DNA of 31,338 bases, taken from positions 1 to 31,338 of the forward strand of contig DITC01000075.1 of assembly GCA_002422685.1 (NCBI GenBank). Direction: 5' to 3'. Shown here piece by piece: positions 7,117 to 15,310 of this stretch. The position numbers and the translations under genes were made by a program. Source of the stretch: Thauera sp. UBA6194. GTDB lineage: Bacteria > Pseudomonadota > Gammaproteobacteria > Burkholderiales > Rhodocyclaceae. Under the pieces are notes generated by a model. It had not been told where the DNA came from. It worked only from the letters and a program-made list of their open reading frames with translations, and ran no database searches. Positions within the stretch are counted from its first letter, which is position 1, and each line of letters begins with the position of its first letter.

Positions 7117-7545
7117 TCAGGAGATACCGATGACCTGTACTTCGAAGTGAATCGACTTGCCGGCGAGCGGATGGTTGAAATCGATCAGCGCCGACTTGTC
7201 GTCGATCTCGCGCACCAGGCCCGAGTAGCGCGAGCCGTCGGGCGCGGTGAACTCCATGATGCTCATCGGCTCGATCTCTTCGTCGGGCATGTGCTCGCGC
7301 TTGACGCGCTCGACCAGCTCGTCGCGATAAGGGCCGAAGGCGTTTTCGGGCTCGAGCTCGAAGACATGGTGCGTGCCCGGCTCAAGGCCGATCAGCAGCT
7401 TTTCCATCGCCGGCAGCATCTCGCCGGCGCCCAGCTGCAGCGTGGCCGGCGTGGCGTTGAAGGTACTGATCAGCGGCTGGCCGCTGGGCAGCGCGATGCG
7501 ATAGTGAAGGGTGACGAGGCTGTTGGCCTGGATGGTCTGGCTCAA
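7117..7545 (-). CDS. fkpB: FKBP-type peptidyl-prolyl cis-trans isomerase (SlpA/FkpB type)
   Basis: A prolyl isomerase/chaperone of the SlyD-SlpA branch, cytoplasmic. The 142-residue protein has an FKBP core interrupted by an insert-in-flap domain: VTLHYRIALPSGQPLIST, LQLGAGEMLPAMEKLLIGLEPG, ENAFGPYRDELVERV, and the closing strand around FNHPLAGKSIHFEVQVIGI. The start is assigned to the TTG at 7543-7545 because it overlaps the lspA stop as TTGA, a 4-base overlap that implies translational coupling, and it gives the usual N terminus. The only upstream ATG would push the gene about 69 bases into lspA. The gene order lspA-fkpB-ispH is the same as in many proteobacteria. Confidence 0.92.
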   Translation of the reverse strand: MSQTIQANSLVTLHYRIALPSGQPLISTFNATPATLQLGAGEMLPAMEKLLIGLEPGTHHVFELEPENAFGPYRDELVERVKREHMPDEEIEPMSIMEFTAPDGSRYSGLVREIDDKSALIDFNHPLAGKSIHFEVQVIGIS

Positions 7546-8096
7546 GTGTGTGCTCCCGGTCGAGGCTGGTCGTGGCTGCCGTGGTCGCCGTGGTTGAACA
7601 GCTGGCCCCACAGCATCATCACGACGCCGACGGTGATGGCCGAATCGGCCAGGTTGAACGCCGGCCAGCTCCAGCCGGCGTAATGGAAATGCAGGAAGTC
7701 GACCACTGCGCCATGGACGATGCGGTCATAGACGTTGCCGAGCGCCCCACCGATGATCAGCGCAAAGGCCGCGGGTAACAGCTTTTCGTGGCGGTGCTGG
7801 TGCATCAACGTGATCAGCCACGCGCTGATCACCAGCGCGAGCACGGTGAAGAACCAGCGCTGCCAGCCACCGTGTTCGGCGAGGAAGCTGAACGCCGCGC
7901 CGGTGTTGAACACCAGCACCAGGTCGAAGAAGCCGGTGACCGGGATCACCTGCCCATAGTGCAGGTTCGCCATCACCAGCTGCTTGGTGAGTTGGTCGAG
8001 CACGCCGACCACGACCGCGAGAATCAGCCAGGGCAGCATCAGCGCCAGCGCGCCGCGTGGAGCGGGGGCGTTCATCGTGGCGGTGGCCTCAGGCAT
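7542..8096 (-). CDS. lspA: Lipoprotein signal peptidase (signal peptidase II)
   Basis: An inner-membrane aspartyl protease that removes the signal peptide from diacylglyceryl-modified prolipoproteins. The 184-residue protein has four membrane segments and the two catalytic Asp motifs: GNVYDRIVHGAVVDF (about residue 129) and FNLADSAI (about residue 157). VLDQLTK in the first segment is also conserved. The start at 8096 overlaps the ileS stop by 8 bp; Met8 is an alternative. The last about 17 residues are polar and His/Asp-rich (NHGDHGSHDQ), beyond the usual end of the family. Confidence 0.97.
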   Translation of the reverse strand: MPEATATMNAPAPRGALALMLPWLILAVVVGVLDQLTKQLVMANLHYGQVIPVTGFFDLVLVFNTGAAFSFLAEHGGWQRWFFTVLALVISAWLITLMHQHRHEKLLPAAFALIIGGALGNVYDRIVHGAVVDFLHFHYAGWSWPAFNLADSAITVGVVMMLWGQLFNHGDHGSHDQPRPGAHT

Positions 8097-10905
8097 GAGC
8101 GCGGGTTTCGCCGTCGCCGAACAGGTTGCTCACGCAGCGCCCGCACAGCGTCGGGTGCTCGGCATCGCTGCCGATCGTTTCCACATAGTGCCAGCAGCGC
8201 TCGCACTTCTGCGCCGCGCTCGGGGTGGCGACGATGCGCTCGTCTTCCGCGCTGGCGACCTTGGACAGCGTGGCCGCCGAGGTCATGGTGACGAAGCGCA
8301 GGTCCTCGCCAAGGCTCGCCATGGCGTCGAACTTGTCGGTGGTGAGCGCGAGTTCCAGTTCGGCCTGCAGCGAGGCGCCGACCTTGCCTTCGGTGCGCAG
8401 CGCCTCGATCACCTTGAGGCCCTCGGCGCGCACTGCGCGGATGGTCTGCCAGCGCGCGATCAGGCCGGCCTCGCCTTCCTGCGCGGGCAGGGCGTGGAAG
8501 GTGTGCAGCATCACGCTGTCAGCTTCCTCGCCGGCCTTGGCCGGGTTGAGGATGGCCCAGGCCTCCTCGGCGGTGAAGGACAGGATCGGCGCCATCAGCT
8601 TCAACAGCGTCTGCGTGATGTGCCACAGCGCGGTCTGCGCGGCGCGGCGCGGCAGGCTGCCGGCGGCGGTGGTGTACAGGCGGTCCTTGAGGATGTCGAG
8701 GTAGAAGGCGCCCAGGTCCTCGGCGCAGAACACCTGCAGCGCCTGCACGATGCGGTGGAACTCCATCTTCGCGTAGTCGGCCTCGGCCTGCTGCGCCATC
8801 TGGCGGGTGAAGGCGAGCGCGTAGCGGTCGAGGTCCAGCCACTGCTCGAGCGGCACGGCGTCCTTGGCGATGTCGAAGTCGGCGGTGTTGGCGAGCAGGA
8901 AGCGCAGGGTGTTGCGCACGCGGCGGTAGACCTCGACCACGCGGTCGAGGATCTCCTTCGAGATCGACAGCTCGCCGGAATAATCGGTAGACGCCACCCA
9001 CAGGCGCAGGATCTCGGCGCCGAGCTTGCCGGTGACTTCCTGCGGCACGACCACGTTGCCGAGCGACTTGCTCATCTTGCGCCCGGCGCCATCGACCGCG
9101 AAGCCGTGGGTGAGCAGGCTGCGGTAGGGCGCGTGGCCGTCGATCGCGCAGCCGGTGAGCAGCGAGGAGTGGAACCAGCCGCGGTGCTGGTCCGAGCCTT
9201 CCAGGTACATGTCGGCGCGCGGGCCTTCGGGGTGGCCGTCGTTGTGCGAGCCGCGCAGCACGTGCTTGTGGGTGGTGCCGGAGTCGAACCAGACGTCGAG
9301 CGTGTCGCCGATCTTCTCGAATTGCACAGCCTCGGCGCCGAGCAGATCGGCGGCGTCGAGCTTGAACCAGGCCTCGATGCCTTCCTTCTCCACGCGCAGC
9401 GCGACCTCTTCCATCAGCTCGACCGTGCGCGGATGCAGCTCGCCGGTCTCCTTGTGCAGGAAGAAGGGGATCGGCACGCCCCAGTTGCGCTGGCGCGAGA
9501 TGCACCAGTCGGGGCGGTTGGCGATCATCGCGTGCAGGCGCGCCTGGCCCCAGCCGGGGTAGAACTTGGTCGCCTCGACCGCGCGCAGCGCACGCTCGCG
9601 CAGCGTCGAGCCGTCGGCGGCGGTCCTGTCCATACCGACGAACCACTGCGCGGTGGCGCGATAGACCAGCGGCGTCTTGTGGCGCCAGCAGTGCATGTAG
9701 CTGTGGGTGATCTTGCCGTGGGAGAGCAGGGCGCCGACCTCGGCGAGCTTGTCGACGATCGCCGGGTTGGCCTTCCAGATGTTCATGCCGCCGAAAAAGG
9801 GCAGGTCGGACACATACTGGCCGCCGCCCATCACCAGGGACAGGATCTCGTCGTTGCTGCGGCCGTAGGCGTGCCACGAGTTGAAGTCGTCCACGCCGTG
9901 GGCCGGGGACGAGTGCACGATGCCGGTGCCGGCGTCGATGCCGACGTATTCGGCCAGGTACACCGGCGAGGCGCGATCGAAGAAGGGGTGGCGGAACTCG
10001 ATGAGCTCGAGCGCCGCGCCCTTGGTGGTGGCGACGATCGTGCCTTCGCGCTGGTAGCGCTGCAGCGCGGATTCGACGAGCTCTTTCGCCAGCACCAGCA
10101 GGCGATCGCCCACGTCCACGAGCGCGTAGTCGAACTCCGGGTGGGCGTTGAGCGCCTGGTTGGCCGGGATGGTCCACGGGGTGGTGGTCCAGATCACCGC
10201 GGCGGCGGGCTTGTCGAGCTTCGCCAGGCCGAAGGCGGCGGCAAGCTTGTCGGCATGCTCGGCCGAGACCGGAAACGCGACGTCGATCGTCGGCGAAGCC
10301 TTGTCGGCGTACTCCACCTCGGCCTCGGCCAGCGCCGAGCCGCAGTCGAAGCACCAGTTCACCGGCTTCAGGCCCTTGAACACGTAGCCGTTCTTCGTCA
10401 TCTCGGCGAGCGCGCGGATCTCGTTGGCCTCGTTGGCGAAGTCCATCGTGCGGTAGGGGTTGTCCCAGTCACCGAGCACGCCGAGGCGGATGAAGTCGGC
10501 CTTCTGGATCTCGATCTGCTCGGCGGCGTAGGCGCGGCACAGCTCGCGCACCTTGTCCGCGGGCAGGTTCTTGCCGTGGGTGACCTCGACCTTGTGCTCG
10601 ATCGGCAGGCCGTGACAGTCCCAGCCCGGCACGTAGGGCGCATCGAAGCCGGCCAGCGTCTTCGAGCGCACGATGATGTCCTTGAGGATCTTGTTCAGCG
10701 CATGGCCGATGTGCAGGCTGCCGTTGGCGTAGGGTGGGCCGTCGTGGAGCACGAACTTGGGCCGGCCCGCGCTGGCCTTGCGGATGCGCTGGTAGAGCTT
10801 CTTCTGCTGCCAGTCGGCGATCCAGTTCGGCTCGCGCTTGGGCAGGTCGCCGCGCATCGGGAAGGGGGTGTCGGGCAGGTTGAGCGTCTTGCGGTAGTCG
10901 GCCAT
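8089..10905 (-). CDS. ileS: Isoleucyl-tRNA synthetase
   Basis: This class I aminoacyl-tRNA synthetase charges tRNA-Ile and edits misactivated valine. The 938-residue protein is complete: HIGH at residues 65-68, the editing (CP1) domain in the middle third, KMSKSLGN in the second half, the anticodon-binding domain, and a C-terminal four-Cys zinc motif CERC...CGRC near the end. It lies 75 bp after ribF and overlaps lspA. No T-box leader is seen, as expected outside Gram-positives. Confidence 0.99.
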   Translation of the reverse strand: MADYRKTLNLPDTPFPMRGDLPKREPNWIADWQQKKLYQRIRKASAGRPKFVLHDGPPYANGSLHIGHALNKILKDIIVRSKTLAGFDAPYVPGWDCHGLPIEHKVEVTHGKNLPADKVRELCRAYAAEQIEIQKADFIRLGVLGDWDNPYRTMDFANEANEIRALAEMTKNGYVFKGLKPVNWCFDCGSALAEAEVEYADKASPTIDVAFPVSAEHADKLAAAFGLAKLDKPAAAVIWTTTPWTIPANQALNAHPEFDYALVDVGDRLLVLAKELVESALQRYQREGTIVATTKGAALELIEFRHPFFDRASPVYLAEYVGIDAGTGIVHSSPAHGVDDFNSWHAYGRSNDEILSLVMGGGQYVSDLPFFGGMNIWKANPAIVDKLAEVGALLSHGKITHSYMHCWRHKTPLVYRATAQWFVGMDRTAADGSTLRERALRAVEATKFYPGWGQARLHAMIANRPDWCISRQRNWGVPIPFFLHKETGELHPRTVELMEEVALRVEKEGIEAWFKLDAADLLGAEAVQFEKIGDTLDVWFDSGTTHKHVLRGSHNDGHPEGPRADMYLEGSDQHRGWFHSSLLTGCAIDGHAPYRSLLTHGFAVDGAGRKMSKSLGNVVVPQEVTGKLGAEILRLWVASTDYSGELSISKEILDRVVEVYRRVRNTLRFLLANTADFDIAKDAVPLEQWLDLDRYALAFTRQMAQQAEADYAKMEFHRIVQALQVFCAEDLGAFYLDILKDRLYTTAAGSLPRRAAQTALWHITQTLLKLMAPILSFTAEEAWAILNPAKAGEEADSVMLHTFHALPAQEGEAGLIARWQTIRAVRAEGLKVIEALRTEGKVGASLQAELELALTTDKFDAMASLGEDLRFVTMTSAATLSKVASAEDERIVATPSAAQKCERCWHYVETIGSDAEHPTLCGRCVSNLFGDGETRAHA

Positions 10906-10980
10906 GGCGGAAGCGGGTGTCTGTTGGATCGGTACGATTCGGGTGGGCGGGCCTGCGTTGGATCGGGCAGCGCCGGTGGT

Positions 10981-11913
10981 CTAAACGGGGTGCGACTCGA
11001 ACCACTCGCGCGCGGCCTGCGCATCGCGTGCGATCTGCGCGCGCAGGGCGTCGAGCGATTCGAACTTGTGTTCTTCGCGCAGTTTGTGCAGGAAATGCAC
11101 GCGGATGTGCGCACCGTAGCAGTTTTGCGTCCAGTCGAAGAGGTGCGCTTCGAGGCGGGCGCGGCCACGGGACGTGGCCGTCGGGCGCACGCCGACGTTG
11201 GCTACGCCCGCGATGCGTTGCTCGGCCAGGCCCTCGACACTGACCGCGTACACGCCGGTCAGTGCCGGACGGCGGTGCTTCATCTGGATGTTGGCGGTCG
11301 GGAAGCCGAGCTGGCGGCCGAGCTTGTCGCCGTGGCTGACACGCCCGGCGATGCTGTAGGGTCGGCCAAGCAGGCGCGCGGCGTGATCGAGGTCGGCCTC
11401 CGCGAGCGCGCTGCGCACGGCGGAACTGGAGACGCGTTCGCCGTCGAGCACGAGCGTCGGCATCGACTCGACGCCGAAGCCATGGCGCTCGCCCGCGGCG
11501 CGCAACATGTCGAAAGTGCCCTGGCGGCGGGCGCCGAAGCGGAAATCGTCGCCGATGAAGAGGTGCCGCACGCGCAGCCCGCGCACCAGCGTGTCTTCGA
11601 TGAAGCGCTCGGCCGTCTGCGCTGCGAGCCTTGCGTCGAAGCGGCAGATGTAGCTGCGGTCCACGCCCGCGGCGTCGAGCAGCAGCAGCTTTTCGCGCAA
11701 AGAGGCGAGGCGGGCAGGGGCGTCGGCGGGGCTGAAGTATTCGCGCGGGTGGGGCTCGAAGGTGAGCACCACCGCCGGCAGGCCGAGCTCGCGGGCCTTG
11801 CCGGTCAGCAGCGCAAGCAGCGCCTGATGACCGAGGTGCGCGCCATCGAAGTTGCCGATGGTCAGCACCGCAGCGCTGTCGGCCTGCTCTGGAATCCCGC
11901 GGTGAACCTGCAT
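10981..11913 (-). CDS. ribF: Bifunctional riboflavin kinase / FAD synthetase
   Basis: It phosphorylates riboflavin to FMN and adenylates FMN to FAD. The 310-residue protein has an N-terminal nucleotidyltransferase domain with TIGNFDGAHLGHQALL (about residues 18-33) and a C-terminal flavokinase domain with GRPYSIAGRVSHGDKLGRQL followed by GFPTANI. It is the first gene of the five-gene minus-strand operon. A perfect TATAAT on the minus strand at 11935-11940 lies 22 bases upstream of the ATG. No FMN riboswitch is visible in the short leader. Confidence 0.98.
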   Translation of the reverse strand: MQVHRGIPEQADSAAVLTIGNFDGAHLGHQALLALLTGKARELGLPAVVLTFEPHPREYFSPADAPARLASLREKLLLLDAAGVDRSYICRFDARLAAQTAERFIEDTLVRGLRVRHLFIGDDFRFGARRQGTFDMLRAAGERHGFGVESMPTLVLDGERVSSSAVRSALAEADLDHAARLLGRPYSIAGRVSHGDKLGRQLGFPTANIQMKHRRPALTGVYAVSVEGLAEQRIAGVANVGVRPTATSRGRARLEAHLFDWTQNCYGAHIRVHFLHKLREEHKFESLDALRAQIARDAQAAREWFESHPV

Positions 11914-11934
11914 AAGCGCCTGAAAAAAGCCGCA

Positions 11935-11940
11935 ATTATA
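11935..11940 (-). promoter_or_regulatory. -10 element of the ribF operon promoter
   Basis: A perfect TATAAT on the minus strand, 22 bases before the ribF ATG, is the only good promoter element in the 160-bp divergent ribF/thrC gap for this direction. No convincing -35 hexamer is found at 16-18 bp. Confidence 0.45.
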
Positions 11941-12008
11941 ACGGGAAAGATCATACCTGCGGGCACCCGGGGCGCGGATCCCGAGCGCGGAACCGCAGAC
12001 GGCTGAGT

Positions 12009-12014
12009 TAGAAT
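12009..12014 (+). promoter_or_regulatory. Possible -10 element of thrC
   Basis: TAGAAT at 12009-12014 would give a leader of roughly 54 bases for thrC. The -35 region is GC-rich and unconvincing, so this is a weak call. Confidence 0.3.
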
Positions 12015-12073
12015 CGCGGCTCCGCGCGCCCGCGCCCGACCTCGTTCATCAAGCCATTCGAAGGACTGCCCAA

Positions 12074-13522
12074 GTGAAGTACATCTCGACCCGCGGCCAC
12101 GCCGGCCAGCCTGCGAACCCCGAGTTCTGCGACATCCTCCTTGGTGGTCTGGCGCCCGACGGCGGTCTGTATCTGCCCGAGACCTATCCGCAGATCACGC
12201 GTGCCGAACTCGACGCCTGGCGCGGGCTGTCCTACGCCGAACTCGCGTTCGCGATCCTGTCGAAGTTCATCACCGACATCCCGCCCGCCGACCTCGAGGC
12301 GATCTGCGCCAAGACCTACACCGCCGAGGTCTACCACCACGTGCGCGCGGGCGATGACGCGCGCGAGATCACGCCGGTGCATTGGCTGGAAGAGGGTCGC
12401 CTGGGTCTGCTCGAGCTGTCCAACGGCCCGACCCTGGCCTTCAAGGACATGGCGATGCAGTTGCTCGGCAACCTGTTCGAGTACGTGCTCGCGAAGCGTG
12501 GCGAGACCATCAACATCCTCGGCGCGACCTCGGGCGACACCGGCTCGGCGGCCGAATACGCGATGCGCGGCAAGCAGGGCGTGCGCGTGTTCATGCTGTC
12601 GCCGCACGGCAAGATGAGCGCCTTCCAGCGCGCGCAGATGTACTCGCTGCAGGACGACAACATCTTCAACATCGCCGTCACCGGCATGTTCGACGACGCC
12701 CAGGACATCGTGAAGGCGGTGTCCAACGACCACGCCTTCAAGGCGAAGCACAAGATCGGCGCGGTCAATTCGATCAACTGGGCGCGGGTCGCGGCGCAGA
12801 TCGTCTATTACTTCAAGGGTTACTTCGCGGCGACCAAGAGCAACGACGAGCAGGTCGCCTTCTGCGTGCCCTCGGGCAACTTCGGCAACATCTGCGCCGG
12901 CCACATTGCGCGCCAGATGGGCCTGCCGGTGGCGAAGCTGATCCTCGCCACCAACGAGAACGACGTGCTCGACGAGTTCTTCCGTAGCGGCGTCTATCGC
13001 CCGCGCAAGGCGGCCGAGACGCACGTCACCTCCAGCCCGTCGATGGACATCTCCAAGGCGTCCAACTTCGAGCGCTTCGTGTTCGACCTGGTCGGGCGCG
13101 ATCCGAAGAAGGTTGCCGCACTGTGGGCCGAGGTCGACGCCGGGCGTGCGTTCGATCTGTCGGGCTCGGCGGAATTCGCGCGCATCGCCGAGTTCGGCTT
13201 TGTCTCGGGGGCGAGCAGCCACGCCGACCGCCTGGCGACGATCCGCAGGGTGTTCGAGCACTACGGCGTGATGATCGACACCCACACCGCCGATGGTGTG
13301 AAGGTGGCGTGGGAACATGCGGCCGACCTGCCTGCAGGCGTGCCGCTGCTGGTGCTGGAGACCGCGCTGCCGGTGAAGTTTGCCGAGACCATCATCGAGG
13401 CGCTCGGCCGCGAGCCGGAGCGGCCCGCCGATCTCGAAGGCATCGAGAAGCTGCCGCAGCGGGTCGAGGTGATGGCGCCGGATGTGGAGGCGGTGAAGCG
13501 CTTCGTCGCCGCGCGCTCCTGA
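12074..13522 (+). CDS. thrC: Threonine synthase
   Basis: A PLP enzyme that converts O-phosphohomoserine to threonine. The 482-residue protein is of the long form found in proteobacteria and fungi. It has the PLP lysine Lys124 in GPTLAFKDMAMQ, followed by the phosphate-binding stretch GATSGDTGSAAEYAM and later VPSGNFGN. The start is GTG (12074-12076), with AAGGA ending 8 bases before it and N terminus MKYISTRG as in the family. The homoserine dehydrogenase gene, often just upstream in betaproteobacteria, is absent here; thrC is divergent from ribF. Transcription ends at the terminator 13569-13613. Confidence 0.97.
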   Translation: MKYISTRGHAGQPANPEFCDILLGGLAPDGGLYLPETYPQITRAELDAWRGLSYAELAFAILSKFITDIPPADLEAICAKTYTAEVYHHVRAGDDAREITPVHWLEEGRLGLLELSNGPTLAFKDMAMQLLGNLFEYVLAKRGETINILGATSGDTGSAAEYAMRGKQGVRVFMLSPHGKMSAFQRAQMYSLQDDNIFNIAVTGMFDDAQDIVKAVSNDHAFKAKHKIGAVNSINWARVAAQIVYYFKGYFAATKSNDEQVAFCVPSGNFGNICAGHIARQMGLPVAKLILATNENDVLDEFFRSGVYRPRKAAETHVTSSPSMDISKASNFERFVFDLVGRDPKKVAALWAEVDAGRAFDLSGSAEFARIAEFGFVSGASSHADRLATIRRVFEHYGVMIDTHTADGVKVAWEHAADLPAGVPLLVLETALPVKFAETIIEALGREPERPADLEGIEKLPQRVEVMAPDVEAVKRFVAARS

Positions 13523-13568
13523 GCGCGACGCTCCGGCGAGCGCCCGCCATCCCCTGAGACGGGGTGGC

Positions 13569-13613
13569 GCCCAACAAAAAGCCCGCGTATCGCTCGCGGG
13601 CTTTTTGTTGGGC
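13569..13613 (+). terminator. Intrinsic terminator after thrC
   Basis: Two perfect 19-base arms (13569-13587 and 13595-13613) enclose the 7-base loop TATCGCT. The stem includes AAAAAGCCCGCG and its complement with T5, so it can also act on the opposite strand, where it lies just downstream of tRNA-Leu. Confidence 0.93.
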
Positions 13614-13641
13614 GTTGCCTTTGGAGCAACGTCGCTGCGTC

Positions 13642-13726
13642 TGGTGCCTTGGGCGAGACTCGAACTCGCACGGCTTTCGCCACTACCCCCTCAAGATAGC
13701 GTGTCTACCAATTTCACCACCAAGGC
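13642..13726 (-). tRNA. tRNA-Leu(GAG)
   Basis: The 85-nt class II tRNA on the minus strand has acceptor GCCTTGG/CCAAGGC, anticodon stem CTATC/GGTAG (one G-U pair) and loop TTGAGGG giving anticodon GAG, a variable arm, and an encoded CCA at 13642-13644. Its transcription would end at the hairpin 13569-13613. Confidence 0.95.
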
Positions 13727-13780
13727 ATTCTCGTTGTCGGGCGCTGCCTGTCGGCGGTGCGCTCAACGTCAAGGGCGCGG

Positions 13781-13811
13781 ATTATAGCCTTGCTGCCCCG
13801 GGTTGCGTCAA
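13781..13811 (-). promoter_or_regulatory. Promoter of tRNA-Leu
   Basis: On the minus strand TTGACG (13806-13811) and a perfect TATAAT (13781-13786) are present with a rather long 19-bp spacer. The start would be near 13774, leaving a leader of about 48 bases. Confidence 0.55.
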
Positions 13812-13832
13812 CGCCATTTTGCAGGTCGGCAA

Positions 13833-14390
13833 TCAGGCCGTGGCGACGGGCTTGCGCTGGTAGCCGAGACGCCCGGGCGTCTGGCTGCTGGGCGTGAAGG
13901 TCAGGGGCAGGCTGCGCCATAGGACAGGCGCGGTGAAGTGGCCTTCGAACAGCGCAAGCAAGGTGGCATCGCTGACTGGGTCGCCCTGCTCAGTCTTCAG
14001 TTCCGCCAGGAAAAGCGCGAGATCACGGTCGTCGATCGCCGCCGGGCCGAGATCGGTCTGCAGGCTCACATGCCCGCTCTCGTCCACCAGTACCGGCGCC
14101 GCCGGTGTTGCGAGGCGCCCGCTGTGTGTCTGAAGGATCTCGTCCGGAAGCATGCGCAAGATCCATGGCGCAGCCTCCAGCTCGACAAAGACGCGCTGGG
14201 GTCCGTTATGCACCAGCCAGTTGCCGGCTCCATCGCTGGCGTAGTTTGCGTTCAGGAAGGCGAGCAAGCCGCGATGCTCGACGCGCTCGCCCTTGAGCCG
14301 CCAGTGGCCGCGCGCGTCGAGCGACAGCCAGCCATGGCAGGCCGGTACGTTCGGCCAATCGGGCGGGTCGCCGGTCGATGTGCGGGTCAT
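13833..14390 (-). CDS. Hypothetical protein downstream of nadC
   Basis: A 185-residue soluble protein that I do not recognise with certainty. It has no signal peptide or membrane segment. Sequence features are an N-terminal MTRTSTGDPPDWPNVPACHG, a strand-like region GHWRLKGERVEHRGLLAFLN, then NGPQRVFVELEAAPWILRM, and a C-terminal LFEGHFTAPVLWRSLPLTF. The reading frame is open further upstream into nadC, but the ATG at 14390 lies 22 bp after the nadC stop and avoids the overlap. No clear ribosome-binding site is visible. It is the last gene of nnr-nadC-this gene, so a link to NAD metabolism is possible but unproven. Confidence 0.75.
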   Translation of the reverse strand: MTRTSTGDPPDWPNVPACHGWLSLDARGHWRLKGERVEHRGLLAFLNANYASDGAGNWLVHNGPQRVFVELEAAPWILRMLPDEILQTHSGRLATPAAPVLVDESGHVSLQTDLGPAAIDDRDLALFLAELKTEQGDPVSDATLLALFEGHFTAPVLWRSLPLTFTPSSQTPGRLGYQRKPVATA

Positions 14391-14412
14391 GGCAGCAGGC
14401 GCCGTTGGCGAC

Positions 14413-15258
14413 TCACTCTTCGACGTGGCGCAGCGACAGGTCGAGCGCGTGAACGTCCTTGGTGAGGGTGCCGATCGAGATGCGGTCGACGCCGGTTTCG
14501 GCGATGGCGCGCACGCGGTCGAGGTTGACGCCGCCCGAGGCTTCGAGCTCGGCACGGCCTGCGGTCATCGCGACCGCCTCACGCATCTGCTCGAGGCTCA
14601 TGTTGTCGAGCAGGATCATGCCGACACCGGCGTCGAGCGCGCTGCGCAATTGCTCCAGGGTCTCGACCTCGACCTCGATGAACACGTTGGACGGCGCGAT
14701 CGCGCGAGCCTGCTCGACCACCTCGCGTATGCCGCCCGCGGCGATGATGTGGTTCTCCTTGATCAGGATGCCGTCGTAGAGACCGATGCGGTGGTTGGTG
14801 CCACCGCCGATCGCCACCGCGTATTTCTGCGCCAGACGCAGCCCGGGGAGGGTCTTGCGGGTGTCGACGATCTTCGCCTTCGTGCCTGCGACCGCATCGA
14901 CGAACAGTCGTGTCACCGTCGCCGTGCCCGAGAGCAGCTGCAGAAAGTTGAGCGCGGTGCGTTCGGCGGTGAGCAGCACGCGCGCGCGGGCGAAGATCTC
15001 GCACAGCAACTGACCCGGTTCGACCTGATCGCCATCCTTTACATGCCAGTGCACGTCGGCCGAGGGGCTGAGCGCCGCGAAGGCTGCGTCGAACCAGGCG
15101 GTGCCGCAGATCACCGCGGCTTCGCGGGTGATGACCCGACCGCGCGCCTCGGTCTCGGGGGCGATCAGGCGGGCGGTGAGGTCGCCGGTGCCGATGTCTT
15201 CGGCGAGCGACGCTGCGATGTTGCGCTGAATTTCGACGCGGAGCTGTTCAGAGAGCAT
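14413..15258 (-). CDS. nadC: Nicotinate-nucleotide pyrophosphorylase (carboxylating), quinolinate phosphoribosyltransferase
   Basis: It converts quinolinate and PRPP to nicotinate mononucleotide, CO2 and PPi in de novo NAD synthesis. The 281-residue protein has the conserved TRKTLPGLRLAQKYAV stretch followed by GGGTNHRIGLYDGILIKENH, which binds quinolinate and PRPP phosphates, and a C-terminal barrel ending with LEASGGVNLDRVRAIAETGV and DRISIGTLT. It follows nnr by 52 bp on the same strand. nadA and nadB are not in the window. Confidence 0.98.
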   Translation of the reverse strand: MLSEQLRVEIQRNIAASLAEDIGTGDLTARLIAPETEARGRVITREAAVICGTAWFDAAFAALSPSADVHWHVKDGDQVEPGQLLCEIFARARVLLTAERTALNFLQLLSGTATVTRLFVDAVAGTKAKIVDTRKTLPGLRLAQKYAVAIGGGTNHRIGLYDGILIKENHIIAAGGIREVVEQARAIAPSNVFIEVEVETLEQLRSALDAGVGMILLDNMSLEQMREAVAMTAGRAELEASGGVNLDRVRAIAETGVDRISIGTLTKDVHALDLSLRHVEE

Positions 15259-15310
15259 GAGAGTGTGTCGATCAGGTTGGCGGATGAGCGGGATTCTAGC
15301 ACCCGGGGGC

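Noticed and set aside
7984..12006. Very long open frame on the plus strand opposite ileS and ribF (over 1300 codons)
   Set aside because: It is the antisense shadow of GC-rich ileS/ribF, with the His/Ala/Gly/Arg-rich composition typical of such frames and no recognisable domain.
11914..12073. Possible FMN riboswitch or leader before ribF
   Set aside because: The leader after the TATAAT element is only about 15 bases and no RFN-like sequence is present.
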